Of a DNA stretch of 64,000 bases, positions 1 to 7,626 are shown piece by piece; within the stretch, counting starts at the first letter, position 1, and every line of letters begins with the position of its first letter. Position numbers and translations under genes: made by a program. A model generated the notes under the pieces. It was not told the DNA's origin. It saw only the letters and a list, made by a program, of their open reading frames with translations, and did no database searches. This stretch comes from Saprospira grandis str. Lewin (lineage in GTDB: Bacteria; Bacteroidota; Bacteroidia; Chitinophagales; Saprospiraceae), in contig NC_016940.1 in the NCBI RefSeq assembly GCF_000250635.1, forward strand, positions 1,480,995-1,544,994. The letters are read 5' to 3'.

Positions 1-655
1 CCTTATCTTCTAGTACTCCAGAGCGTTGGGCCATCCAGAAAATGATCAGGCCTAAAAGCATTCCTACACCAGCTAGAGAGAAACCCCAGTGCCAGCCTTC
101 GATCTCTCCGACCACCCCACAGGTAAGGCCAGAAAGGAAAGCACCGATATTGATTCCCATATAAAAGAGCGTAAAGGCACCATCTCGGCGGGGGTCCGTT
201 CTAGAATAGAACTTACCGATCATACTCGAGATATTCGGTTTAAAGAAGCCATTACCGAGAATCAGCATAGCGAGGGCGGTGAGGAAAATATATTCATGTT
301 CAAAAGCCATGAGGAAGTGGCCGATCATCATCAGGATGGCTCCCCACATAATGGCTTTTCGGTAGCCCATAAAGCGCTCGGCTAATAATCCCCCGATAAG
401 TGGAGTCGCGTACACCATAGAGCCATAGGCCCCATAAACGCTATAGGCTTGGTCATAATCATATTCGAGCATACCTTTGGTCATATAGAGAACCAAGAGG
501 GCACGCATACCGTAGTAAGAAAAGCGCTCCCACATTTCCACAAAGAAGAGGTAGAAAAGAGCTTTGGGGTGGGCCTTACGGTTCGTCAGAATCACAAAAG
601 CGATCCAAGCGATGCTAGCCACCCAAGCTATCGTCATGATAGTATAAGGATGCAT
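1..655 (-). CDS. POT/PTR2-family proton-coupled oligopeptide transporter, N-terminal part (3' end outside the window)
   Basis: The reading frame starts at ATG 655 and stays open to the window edge, giving about 218 residues. It carries the family signature FFVEMWERFSYYGMRALL near residue 35 and FYMGINIGAF near residue 170, both typical of PTR2/POT major facilitator proteins, which import di- and tripeptides with protons across the inner membrane. Several hydrophobic helices are visible. The C-terminal half is missing because the window ends, so nothing indicates a true truncation. The leader holds a hairpin with a T-run (709-746) that could attenuate transcription. Family assignment is firm; substrate is inferred from the family. 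Confidence 0.9.
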   Translation of the reverse strand, partial: MHPYTIMTIAWVASIAWIAFVILTNRKAHPKALFYLFFVEMWERFSYYGMRALLVLYMTKGMLEYDYDQAYSVYGAYGSMVYATPLIGGLLAERFMGYRKAIMWGAILMMIGHFLMAFEHEYIFLTALAMLILGNGFFKPNISSMIGKFYSRTDPRRDGAFTLFYMGINIGAFLSGLTCGVVGEIEGWHWGFSLAGVGMLLGLIIFWMAQRSGVLEDK

Positions 656-708
656 AGTTTAAAATAAGTAGGTTGAATAATGAAGTAGTTTGTCCCCGCA
701 AAAAAAGG

Positions 709-746
709 GATGTCCTTTTGGGGCCTTAGCGCGACAAGAGGACATC
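709..746 (-). terminator. Hairpin plus T-run in the leader of the peptide transporter
   Basis: On the minus strand GATGTCCTCTTG pairs with CAAAAGGACATC (one mismatch) and is followed by CCCTTTTTTTG. It lies about 54 bp upstream of the transporter start, so it is either the end of a short leader transcript or an attenuator. No gene lies between it and the terminator at 875-900. Confidence 0.5.
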
Positions 747-874
747 CGGGGGTGTTAATCTTAGATTAAGCTTGCATCAAGGTAATAAAAAGCTAGAAAT
801 TATGGAACCTCCCGATAGATTTTAAGTGAGCTAGCGCACTAAAGCGCCTTAGATCATGGACCAATAAGAAAAAA

Positions 875-903
875 CCTTGCGCCAAATTCTGGGCGCAAGG
901 TTT
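875..903 (-). terminator. Intrinsic terminator after arsG-like gene
   Basis: CCTTGCGCC and GGCGCAAGG form a perfect 9-bp stem with an 8-nt loop, flanked by A and T runs on the two sides, so it can work in both directions. It sits 25 bp past the stop of the minus-strand gene at 928. The rest of 656-927 shows no gene. Confidence 0.8.
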
Positions 904-927
904 TTTGTTTGGGCGCTTTGCTTAGGA

Positions 928-1632
928 TTAAGCAAAAAAGAAAATATAGATAAAATAGAGTCCAGCCGCTAAAAAGAGCAAGCCCGTCAGTTTGCGGACA
1001 TAGCGTTCTAGGGTTTGGATCTGCTTAAAATAGCGACTCATCTTATGGGCCGAAAAGGCCAGTAGGTAAGCAAAAAAGAGGACGGGCAGGGCGGTTCCGA
1101 TAGAAAAGAGGAGGCCCATCAGCCAGGCTTGGGTTCCTTCTTGTAAGGCCAAGGGGACTAGAGCGCCAAAGAAAAGGGCGCCACTATAGGGGCAAAAAGC
1201 CAGAGCGAAGAGAATGCCCAAGCCAAAGGCCCCGCTATAGCCCTTAAAGCCTAGCTTTTGGCCCCATTGGCCCAGGCCTGCTTGGCCCAATTTGGGCAGG
1301 GGGATCCAGCCCAGCATAAACAAGCCCAGCAAGAGTAAAATGGGGCCTAAAAAGCGTTCGCCTTTAGTTTGTAAGAAAAGCGCAAGCTCAAATTGGCTAG
1401 CGCCGAAGCCCAAAACCAATAAAATCAGTAAATAGACCAGGCTTCGGCCCAAGGTATAGGCCAAACCAGCCCAAAGCGTAGCTTTTGGTCCCTCTATAGA
1501 TTTGGCAATATAGGCCGTGGCCGTAATATTGGTGGTCAGTGGGCAGGGACTAATAGCGGTCAGTAGGCCCAAGGCAAAAGCGGCCAAGGCGGGTAATTCC
1601 TTAGTGTGGGCCAGGGTATCTAGAAAATCCAT
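928..1632 (-). CDS. ArsG-like efflux permease (CcdA/DsbD-type membrane fold)
   Basis: A 234-residue protein with about six membrane helices. Two half-repeats each carry a Cys-Pro motif, AISPCPLTTNITATAYI near residue 27 and LAFCPYSGALFFGALVPLA near residue 150, as in the CcdA/DsbD transmembrane fold. The PCPLTTN form recalls the permease family named ArsG (aromatic aminoarsenical efflux) that pairs with ArsF. Its ATG follows the stop of the ArsF-like gene with no gap, so the two are translationally linked. It is the last gene of the arsenic island and ends in a terminator. A general thiol/disulfide or metal exporter role is the alternative. The family link is from memory. Confidence 0.72.
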   Translation of the reverse strand: MDFLDTLAHTKELPALAAFALGLLTAISPCPLTTNITATAYIAKSIEGPKATLWAGLAYTLGRSLVYLLILLVLGFGASQFELALFLQTKGERFLGPILLLLGLFMLGWIPLPKLGQAGLGQWGQKLGFKGYSGAFGLGILFALAFCPYSGALFFGALVPLALQEGTQAWLMGLLFSIGTALPVLFFAYLLAFSAHKMSRYFKQIQTLERYVRKLTGLLFLAAGLYFIYIFFFA

Positions 1633-2121
1633 CTATTGAGCTAACTGATTAAGTGCTTTTTCAATTTCGAGCTTGAGCTCATCCTCAAACTGGCTATCGT
1701 CTTTAGTGGCGCTACTAAAGGCAAAATCGGTAAGGTCCAGAATATGCTCGGTAGTAGGCGTAACGGTTTGCAGATACAGGCCAGTCCCAGAAGCCTCAAA
1801 CTTCTTGGCCAGCTCATAATTATCGGCCTCTTCTACACTCATAAACTGATAGACCAGCTTATACTCTTGGAGTTCTTGGGCAAAATGTTCGGCCAAGACC
1901 TTTTTGGTCCTTGCCTCGATCGTATTGCAGGTTTTGCAGCGGCGCTTAGTATAAGTTTCTAAGAGTAAAAGATGATAAGGAGGGCGTTCGGCCTCTTCAA
2001 TAGTGGGAGGAATAGCCGCTTGTACGGTTTGGGGAATTTCTGCGGGGGGCGTAGCCTCTCCACAGGCAGAAGCGAAAAGAACGATCAAAAAGAAGGGAAT
2101 AGAGAGCGAAAGTAATTTCAT
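1633..2121 (-). CDS. ArsF-like Cys-containing lipoprotein
   Basis: About 162 residues starting at ATG 2121; longer starts upstream lie inside a Family 1 repeat and are rejected. The N-terminus is a lipoprotein signal ending in FASAC, so the mature protein is likely anchored in the cell envelope. A CxxC motif (RRCKTCNTIE, near residue 63) sits in a thioredoxin-like context, and the region EASGTGLYLQ follows later. This matches what I remember of the ArsF family, described with ArsE as a nitroreductase for nitrophenylarsenicals and always next to ArsG. No ArsE-like gene is present here, so a redox-partner or metalloid-binding role is more cautious. Confidence 0.65.
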   Translation of the reverse strand: MKLLSLSIPFFLIVLFASACGEATPPAEIPQTVQAAIPPTIEEAERPPYHLLLLETYTKRRCKTCNTIEARTKKVLAEHFAQELQEYKLVYQFMSVEEADNYELAKKFEASGTGLYLQTVTPTTEHILDLTDFAFSSATKDDSQFEDELKLEIEKALNQLAQ

Positions 2122-2140
2122 AATGAGCAGTTTTCTTAGC

Positions 2141-2266
2141 GGCCTAGCGCTGCGGAGGGGGGGCGCGAAGCGCCAGACCAAGGCGGCTTGCCGCCGCAGG
2201 GCCGAGCAGACCTGCGAGCCCCGCAGCATAGCGCCGCAAGGCGAAGCCGCAGCGGAGGCCCCAAAA
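2141..2266 (+). repeat. Family 1 intergenic element, subtype 3
   Basis: Begins GGCCTAGCGCTGCGGAGG and ends GGAGGCCCCAAAA, 5 bp from the stop of the arsP-like gene. Internal palindromes: GGCGCGAAGCGCC, GGCGGCTTGCCGCC. Core GGGCCGAGCAGACCTGCGAG present. Confidence 0.9.
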
Positions 2267-2271
2267 GATGA

Positions 2272-3249
2272 TTAAATTAAATAAGGGGCTACAGCATTAA
2301 ACAGAAAGCCCAATAAAATAATGAGCAGCGCCACTAGACTAAAAAAGAGGATAATTAGTCGCCATTGCATCACCTTTTTGAGCAACATGGCCTCGGGAAA
2401 AGACAGGCCAATAGTAGCCATCATGAAAGCCATGGCTGTGCCTAAGGGAATACCTTTTTGGATGAGCACCTCGAGTAGAGGCAGAATGCCTGCGGCATTA
2501 TTGTAGAGCGGAATCGCGAGGACCGTAGCTAGAGGCACCGACCAAAAGCTGTTTTTGGGCAAATAGTTTTCGAGAAAACCCTCTGGTGTATAGCCATGCA
2601 AAAAGGCGCCTAGGGCAATACCGACCAAAATATAGGGCAGCAACTTTTTGAGGGTACCCAGAGCCTCTTGCCAAATGGCCAAAAAATTGGGTTTCCCAGC
2701 CTTAAACTGCTGTTGTTGAACCGCCTGAGTTTTGGCCAAAGCCTCTTGTAGCCAAGGGCTCAGCCAGCTATCTAGGCGAAACAAAGCGATGCTCCAACCC
2801 GCAAAAATGGCCAGCGTCATAGCGGCAAAAAGGTAGAAAAACGTAAACTTCCAGCCCCAGGCCGCCAGAAAATAGGCCAAGGCAATTTCGTTGACCAAAG
2901 GCGAGACAATCAGAAAGGTGAAGGTCAGGCCCAAGGGCAGGCCGCCACGCAAAAAGCCAATAAAAAGCGGGACCGAAGAGCAGGAGCAAAAAGGCGTAAT
3001 GGCCCCTAAGAAAGCGGCAAAAACATAATCGAGGCCAAAGAGTTTATTCTTACTCAAAAAGCTGCGGATGCGGGCCGTGGGCAAATAATGATTGACCAAG
3101 CCCATCAGTTGCGTAATGAGCAAAAGCAGAATAATAATCTTGACGCTATCGTAGAGAAAAAAGTGTAGGGCCGCCCCAAATGGCGAATCAACCGAAAGGC
3201 CAATTAGACGAACAAAATAGGCCGCCCCATCTTCCAAAAACTGGAACAT
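2272..3249 (-). CDS. arsP: ArsP-type permease (DUF318/ArsP_1 family)
   Basis: A 325-residue membrane protein with about eight helices and the family signature TPFCSCSSVPLFIGFLRGG near residue 84, whose Cys cluster is thought to bind metalloids, followed by SPLVNEIALAYF. ArsP_1 permeases export trivalent organoarsenicals; related members act on copper or zinc. A second conserved stretch, AIPLYNNAAGILPLLEVL, lies in the C-terminal half. It starts one base after the stop of the thioredoxin-like gene, a pairing common for this family. The arsenic context supports organoarsenic export as the role, by inference. Confidence 0.82.
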   Translation of the reverse strand: MFQFLEDGAAYFVRLIGLSVDSPFGAALHFFLYDSVKIIILLLLITQLMGLVNHYLPTARIRSFLSKNKLFGLDYVFAAFLGAITPFCSCSSVPLFIGFLRGGLPLGLTFTFLIVSPLVNEIALAYFLAAWGWKFTFFYLFAAMTLAIFAGWSIALFRLDSWLSPWLQEALAKTQAVQQQQFKAGKPNFLAIWQEALGTLKKLLPYILVGIALGAFLHGYTPEGFLENYLPKNSFWSVPLATVLAIPLYNNAAGILPLLEVLIQKGIPLGTAMAFMMATIGLSFPEAMLLKKVMQWRLIILFFSLVALLIILLGFLFNAVAPYLI

Positions 3250-3250
3250 C

Positions 3251-3487
3251 CTAGTTGGCGTTTAGCAATTTGGCCAGCTCCTGCTTAGAAGGAAGGCCCA
3301 CAAAAGAAGGCTTTTCATCAATGACCAAGGCAGGAGTGCCCATCACATCATAAGCCATAATATCCATAATGTCCTCTACCTTTTCTAGCTCAAAATCAAG
3401 CTGATGCTCGGCTTTGTAGTCGGCAATGAGTTGGTAGAGTTGCTTGCATTTGGCACAGCCCGTGCCCAAAACTTTAACTGATTTCAT
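3251..3487 (-). CDS. Small thioredoxin-like redox protein
   Basis: A 78-residue protein, about the length of the 'redox-active disulfide protein 2' family. The active site GTGCAKCKQL is at residues 8-17, and the cis-Pro region GTPALVI comes later. It is cytoplasmic, with no signal peptide. It lies directly upstream of the arsP-like gene and directly downstream of an operator-like palindrome at 3491-3506, so it probably heads a separately controlled two- to four-gene unit. Likely role: thiol reduction in support of arsenical efflux (inferred). Confidence 0.82.
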   Translation of the reverse strand: MKSVKVLGTGCAKCKQLYQLIADYKAEHQLDFELEKVEDIMDIMAYDVMGTPALVIDEKPSFVGLPSKQELAKLLNAN

Positions 3488-3490
3488 TGT

Positions 3491-3506
3491 ATTGTATTTT
3501 TACGAT
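3491..3506. promoter_or_regulatory. ArsR-type operator, copy 3
   Basis: ATTGTATTTTTACGAT, one base different from the 16-bp palindrome at 5632-5647. It lies 4 bp upstream of the thioredoxin-like start, in the 65-bp gap after acr3, and suggests a second ArsR-controlled promoter inside the island. Confidence 0.7.
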
Positions 3507-3552
3507 TTAATGTGATGATATAGCTTTTGAGCAGCTTATCAAGTGATGTATA

Positions 3553-4581
3553 TTACAGATGGCCATAATATTTTCCTTTGAGGTAGAAAGCCAAGCGGAC
3601 CAATAAAATAAGGGCGGGGACCTCAATCAATGGGCCCACAACAGCCACAAAAGCGGCAATAGAATCTAGGCCAAAAAGGGCAATAGCCACCACAATAGCT
3701 AGCTCAAAGTTGTTGCCTGCTGCCGTGAAGGAGATAGCCACATTCTGATCATAAGGGACCTTTTGCCAGCGGCTAATGAAGAAGCCCAATAAAAACATCA
3801 GAACAAAATAGAGGCTGAGCGGAAGAGCCAAATGCAAAACCTGCAAGGGCAATTCAATAATGATATCTGCCTTGAGCGAAAACATCAAGACAATAGTAAA
3901 TAAGAGGAAGAGCAGCGTTAGCGGGCCTATTTTGGGCAGAAACTTTTGCTCATAATTGGTTTTGCCCCAATATTTCTGTCCTAAAAAGCGGCTTAATCCA
4001 CCTAGCGCAAGGGGAATCCCTAAATATATGCCCACCGTTTTGAGCAAGTAATGAAATGGAATTTCTGGAATCTCATCTAGCTCAATGCCTAGCCAAGCTG
4101 GCAAATAGTTAATAAAAAATAGCGCATAGGCCCCATAAGCCAAAAGTTGAAACAGGCTATTGAGAGCCACTAAAGCGGCGGCATATTCTTTATTTCCCTT
4201 GGCCAAATCATTCCAAACCAAGACCATAGCAATACAGCGGGCCAAGCCAATGAGAATAAGGCCCGTCATATACATAGGCTGATCGGCAAAGAACAAAACC
4301 GCAAGGCCAAACATCAGAAAGGGGCCAATTATCCAGTTGAGGACCAAAGAAAGCCCCAATACCTTTGTATTCTTCAAAAGCGCTGGCAATAGCCGATAGT
4401 CTACCTTGGCCAAAGGCGGGTACATCATTAAAATCAATCCAATAGCTAAAGGGATATTCACTTCTTGATATTCCCAACTAGCCAGAATTTCGCCCCAATT
4501 GGGAATAAATTTCCCCAACAGTAGCCCTAGTAACATGGCCATAAAAATCCATACGGTCAGGTATTTATCTAGATATTTCAT
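3553..4581 (-). CDS. acr3: ACR3-family arsenite efflux transporter
   Basis: A 342-residue, ten-helix inner-membrane protein. The conserved Cys of ACR3 proteins is seen in GLARCIAMVLVWNDLA near residue 112, and the second signature FTAAGNNFELAIVVAIALFG lies near residue 286. It exports arsenite using the proton gradient. Its start overlaps the end of the upstream ArsC-type gene by 17 bp, showing one transcript. Length matches the family. This is one of the surest calls in the island. Confidence 0.95.
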   Translation of the reverse strand: MKYLDKYLTVWIFMAMLLGLLLGKFIPNWGEILASWEYQEVNIPLAIGLILMMYPPLAKVDYRLLPALLKNTKVLGLSLVLNWIIGPFLMFGLAVLFFADQPMYMTGLILIGLARCIAMVLVWNDLAKGNKEYAAALVALNSLFQLLAYGAYALFFINYLPAWLGIELDEIPEIPFHYLLKTVGIYLGIPLALGGLSRFLGQKYWGKTNYEQKFLPKIGPLTLLFLLFTIVLMFSLKADIIIELPLQVLHLALPLSLYFVLMFLLGFFISRWQKVPYDQNVAISFTAAGNNFELAIVVAIALFGLDSIAAFVAVVGPLIEVPALILLVRLAFYLKGKYYGHL

Positions 4582-5155
4582 TTTGGCTGCATTTACTAAA
4601 AATATAAAAGAGGTCTCGCCCTATTTCTTCTGCTCTTTGACGATATACAAAGGCCGCTCGATCTTGGCCATCTACCTTAGAAGGATCTTCATAAGGCAAT
4701 GAAAAACGCTGATAAGCCTCTGGCAAATAAGGACAATCTGCCTCCACTTCACTACAAAGCATAAAGGCATAAATAGGCATTTCTGTCTGCTCGTCGATAG
4801 CCCAAAGTTTACTTTCTAAAGGACTCCCTTTACCCTCAGCCCAATAGAGCTGTCCCTGAGATAATGAGAAACCCAGCTGCTGAAGGCTGGCTGTAGTCTG
4901 AGGCGCTAAAGGTCCTGCAGCAGTTCCCGCAGAATGAATCTGAAAATTCAACCCAAAATAATGGTTGAACAAATGCGCCCAAAATTCTGCAAATTGACTT
5001 CTTCGGCTGTTGTGGCGACACACAAAATAAAGCTGGCTACCTTTTGGCGCAGCCCTTAAGGCAGCTATAATTGAAGCAAAACGATCAGGAGGGTAATACC
5101 TAACCTCCTTCTCCAATTGCTCAATTTGCTGGAGGAGTTTTGGATAAATAGACAT
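4565..5155 (-). CDS. ArsC-type low-molecular-weight protein tyrosine phosphatase / arsenate reductase
   Basis: About 196 residues from ATG 5155; a longer frame starting at 5197 would run into the upstream gene and adds no conserved sequence. The catalytic loop is CRHNSRRSQ near residue 45, matching the CX5R(S) loop of the LMW-PTP fold used by thioredoxin-coupled arsenate reductases. DPSKVDGQ late in the protein fits the D-P motif with the general acid. It reduces arsenate to arsenite for Acr3 to export. It sits 11 bp after the DUF6428-like gene and overlaps acr3. Similar bacteroidal proteins are often labelled protein-tyrosine-phosphatase; the arsenic context favours reductase. Confidence 0.85.
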   Translation of the reverse strand: MSIYPKLLQQIEQLEKEVRYYPPDRFASIIAALRAAPKGSQLYFVCRHNSRRSQFAEFWAHLFNHYFGLNFQIHSAGTAAGPLAPQTTASLQQLGFSLSQGQLYWAEGKGSPLESKLWAIDEQTEMPIYAFMLCSEVEADCPYLPEAYQRFSLPYEDPSKVDGQDRAAFVYRQRAEEIGRDLFYIFSKCSQNEISR

Positions 5156-5166
5156 AGATTTAAGAT

Positions 5167-5628
5167 TTAGCAGCAGCCAGAATTTGGTCCACAACAAGAG
5201 CTTTTCTCTTCTTTTTCCTCTCCCTCAAATGTTATCCCACAAGCCTCTTTGGCCAAACAATCCGTTTGCTTAGCGTTCAAAATAAGCTGCCCAGAGGCGT
5301 TTAGGTCTAGCCAATAATACTCTAAACTCTGCGGCCCCTGATACTCTACGGCCAATTCTAAATCCGCCAATTGCAGCTTTTCTTCTGCCAACTCAATGAT
5401 TTTGAGCATTTTACTAGGCGCCAAACGATGCTCTACATCATCGGCCACCCAAAATTGTAGGACCAACTCCTTTTGTTCTCGGAGCTGCCCACCACAATCC
5501 ATAAATCTTTTTTGAACTTCTCCCAACTCAGTCAAATGAAAATGCGCTGGAATAGGCTGCCCGTCTTGTTGCAAAACAGTAAGGCGTTCAATTTGCCCCA
5601 AATAAGTTTTTAATGCTGATAGTTTCAT
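5167..5628 (-). CDS. DUF6428-like protein of ars operons with Cys-rich tail
   Basis: A 153-residue soluble protein, first gene after the double operator. The N-terminal half contains PAHFHLTELG and RFMDCGGQLRE, which I recall from DUF6428 proteins of Bacteroidota ars operons. The C-terminus is CCGPNSGCC, a Cys cluster apt to bind As(III) or another thiophilic ion. No enzyme fold is recognised. It starts 4 bp from an operator palindrome and is followed after 11 bp by the reductase gene. A metallochaperone or arsenite buffer is plausible but inferred. Confidence 0.7.
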   Translation of the reverse strand: MKLSALKTYLGQIERLTVLQQDGQPIPAHFHLTELGEVQKRFMDCGGQLREQKELVLQFWVADDVEHRLAPSKMLKIIELAEEKLQLADLELAVEYQGPQSLEYYWLDLNASGQLILNAKQTDCLAKEACGITFEGEEKEEKSSCCGPNSGCC

Positions 5629-5631
5629 AAG

Positions 5632-5647
5632 ATCGTATTTTTACGAT
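5632..5647. promoter_or_regulatory. ArsR-type operator, copy 1
   Basis: ATCGTATTTTTACGAT, a 16-bp near-perfect palindrome with ATCGTA and TACGAT arms, directly before the DUF6428-like gene. Confidence 0.75.
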
Positions 5648-5684
5648 GGATTAGGTAAAAAGAAAAGGCCATTTCGGCCTAACA

Positions 5685-5700
5685 ATCGTAAAAGTACGAT
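5685..5700. promoter_or_regulatory. ArsR-type operator, copy 2
   Basis: ATCGTAAAAGTACGAT, same arms and spacing as the copy at 5632; the two centres are 53 bp apart, close to five helical turns, which would allow two repressor dimers on the same DNA face. Confidence 0.75.
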
Positions 5701-5720
5701 AAGTAATTTAACTTTCTAGC

Positions 5721-6059
5721 TTAGCAGCAATTTTTATTAGAATTTAACAATTCTGGGCCTGCGATCAGTGGACCTAGGGTGTTTTGCAGCTTTTTCCAGC
5801 CCGCTTTATTGATACAATAATTACGGCGAACCCCCTCAATATTTCCTTGAATCAGGCCCGCTTCCTTCAGGGCCTTAAGGTGTTGGCTAACGGTAGCTTG
5901 GGCCAGCCCTAGCTCCTCTACCAAATCGCTAGTAATGCAAGCATTGGCAGAAATGAGGCGCTCTAGAATAGCGATTCTAGCGGGATGCGCTAATGCCTTA
6001 GCCAATTTGGCCATTTCGTTTTGCTCGCTACTAAAAAGCTCTGTTTTGCTGCTCGCCAT
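5721..6059 (-). CDS. arsR: ArsR/SmtB-family metalloregulatory repressor
   Basis: A 112-residue winged-helix regulator. It has the family opening [16 protein letters not shown] near residue 19 and the recognition helix [19 protein letters not shown] near residue 53. The classical ELCVCDL metal site is absent; instead there is a Cys in SANACIT, one in RNYCIN, and a C-terminal NKNCC, so metalloid binding probably uses a different Cys set. It lies upstream of the ars genes, with the two operator palindromes between it and the first target. Loss of DNA binding on As(III) is inferred from the family. Confidence 0.9.
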   Translation of the reverse strand: MASSKTELFSSEQNEMAKLAKALAHPARIAILERLISANACITSDLVEELGLAQATVSQHLKALKEAGLIQGNIEGVRRNYCINKAGWKKLQNTLGPLIAGPELLNSNKNCC

Positions 6060-6061
6060 AG

Positions 6062-6610
6062 TTATTTTTTAGATTTCTTTTCTTCTTCTTCCAAGAGTTC
6101 TTCTTGTTCTCGAATATAGGCTTCAATCAATTTATCTAGAATTTGCCGCATAGGTTTTTTCTCCTGTCGGGCAATAGTTTTAAACTGATCAATTTTCTTA
6201 CTATTGAGCACCACCGTAAGCCGTCTTGTTTTCTGCTTTGCTTTTCGGCTGCCGTTAGTTTCCTGTTCTTCAGGGCTTTCCGGAATAGTTCGTCGGAGTA
6301 AAAGCTCTATCCCCACGGCTTTTTCGCCATCTTTATTTTGCACAACGCCCCTTTTCACTTCGGCCACCGAGGTGCCTTCTTTCCCAAAAGAGCTCTCAAT
6401 ACTTTCCTTAAAAAAGCTCTCTAGGTTATCGGCAAAAGATTTTCGGCTACTTTTACGTTTTTTGCCTGTTTTCTTTTTGCTTTTCGGGCTGCTTTTCTCC
6501 TCTTCTACCGTCAAAACAGAGGGATTATCTTGGGCATTATCCTCATAGAGGGTGTGCTCAAACAGTGATTCAAGGTCGGTAGAAAAGGATTTTTTATTTC
6601 GCTTAGCCAT
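6062..6610 (-). CDS. Lys/Glu-rich protein with a C-terminal ribbon-helix-helix-like segment
   Basis: 182 residues, 2 bp upstream of arsR. Most of it is charged, low-complexity sequence rich in Lys, Ser and Glu, likely disordered. Around residues 129-168 [19 protein letters not shown] begins a strand-helix-helix pattern like ribbon-helix-helix DNA-binding domains. Two internal stretches ([20 protein letters not shown]) look like a repeated motif in the N-terminal half. I do not recognise the family. Co-transcription with arsR is likely from the spacing; a regulatory or accessory DNA-binding role is a guess. Confidence 0.6.
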   Translation of the reverse strand: MAKRNKKSFSTDLESLFEHTLYEDNAQDNPSVLTVEEEKSSPKSKKKTGKKRKSSRKSFADNLESFFKESIESSFGKEGTSVAEVKRGVVQNKDGEKAVGIELLLRRTIPESPEEQETNGSRKAKQKTRRLTVVLNSKKIDQFKTIARQEKKPMRQILDKLIEAYIREQEELLEEEEKKSKK

Positions 6611-6659
6611 GATGCGGATACAATTGGAGAGGGCAGTTAAATAGAGGTAGAGGAAGGTA

Positions 6660-6812
6660 TTTTGGGGCTTCCCCTTCGGCCCTTTGGGCCTTCGGGTCGG
6701 GCTGTGTCGGGGCTCGCTCTTCGCTCGGCCCTGCGCGGGCTTTGCCCGCTAGGTCTGCGGCTTTGCCGCCCCCCTATCCATCCCTAAGCCGGCGGCTTCG
6801 CCGCCTCTAGGT
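6660..6812 (-). repeat. Family 1 intergenic element, subtype 1
   Basis: On the plus strand starts TTTTGGGGC and shows the core as GCTCGCTCTTCGCTCGGCCC. Palindromes GCGGGCTTTGCCCGC, GGCGGCTTCGCCGCC. Its CCCCAAA end is 49 bp from the start of the 6610 gene. It faces a second, oppositely oriented copy at 6939-7116; the 126 bp between them show no gene. Confidence 0.85.
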
Positions 6813-6938
6813 CCAGAGGCTATTCTTAGAGAAGAGCTTCCCGTATAGCAATATAACAAAAAAATTCTTTTCTGCTTCTTGCTTCTCTCTGCATAAGAGC
6901 AAAAGGGGCTATTTTGTTCCTTTAGGGGGCTAGTTTTA

Positions 6939-7116
6939 GGCGGCGCAGCCGCCTGCGAGCGCAGCGAGCCATGGCCCAGCGCTGCGGAGTGGGTGGCCGA
7001 AGGCCAGACCGAGTTTTTTGAGCGCAGCGAAAAAAACGTAGGGCCGAGCAGACCTGCGAGCCCCGCAGCATAGCGGCGGCCGCCCCACTATAAAGGGCGG
7101 CCGCGGGCCCCAAAAA
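6939..7116 (+). repeat. Family 1 intergenic element, subtype 3
   Basis: Starts with palindrome GGCGGCGCAGCCGCC, then CCAGCGCTGCGGAG, GGCCGAAGGCC, the core, and a final palindrome GGCGGCCGC...GCGGCCGCGGGCCCC ending CCCCAAAAA, 4 bp from the stop of the next gene. Confidence 0.85.
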
Positions 7117-7119
7117 CAG

Positions 7120-7623
7120 TTAGTAGCGCTCTTCTTCTTCCTCTTCTTCAGAATCGGGATTATTTATATAATCAATAGCATCTTGGGCCATTCGGCTATT
7201 GGGGTATTCGGACAATACGCGTTCGTAGGCGCTGCGAGCTTCTTCCCAGCGGTCTTCCTGAAAATAGCAGAGGGCATAGTTAATCAGGGCCATTTCCTTA
7301 TAGCTCATATTAGATATACTGAGGATAAAGAAAGAGCGGTAATCGTCTAGCCAGGCATGCTGTTTAAAATAATCGTAGCTACAGCTAAAGGCCTGTCGGG
7401 CCAGCTCATAATCTTCATTTTGCAGGGCCTTCATGCCCGAGCGATGATGATGAGGGATAATATTTTGGAGCAAAACAGAGAGGCCCAAATAGAGCAGGGC
7501 GCCCAACCAAGGCGCCATATCCCAGCCCAAGCCAAAGGCTCGAAGCAAAGCAATAAAAAGGGCAAAAACGATAAGGTGGGGCCAAATGGCCATCCACTTA
7601 ATTTGTCGGAGTAAAGTGAGCAT
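7120..7623 (-). CDS. Membrane-anchored TPR protein, unknown function
   Basis: 167 residues. Two hydrophobic helices (about 10-30 and 36-54) are followed by a soluble part with TPR-like helix pairs (around 64-80 and 112-145, for example YFQEDRWEEARSAYERVL) and a very acidic tail. The soluble domain is probably cytoplasmic. It ends the rhodanese gene pair's transcription unit, 3 bp after the membrane-bound rhodanese. No function is recognised; TPR proteins usually scaffold other proteins. Confidence 0.7.
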   Translation of the reverse strand: MLTLLRQIKWMAIWPHLIVFALFIALLRAFGLGWDMAPWLGALLYLGLSVLLQNIIPHHHRSGMKALQNEDYELARQAFSCSYDYFKQHAWLDDYRSFFILSISNMSYKEMALINYALCYFQEDRWEEARSAYERVLSEYPNSRMAQDAIDYINNPDSEEEEEEERY

Positions 7624-7626
7624 AAA

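Noticed and set aside
2141-2266. REP/ERIC/BOX element
   Set aside because: The core and the CCCCAAA end do not match those families as I know them.
6922-7113. 63-residue minus-strand ORF
   Set aside because: Lies wholly in a Family 1 element; the peptide recurs in other copies in different frames.
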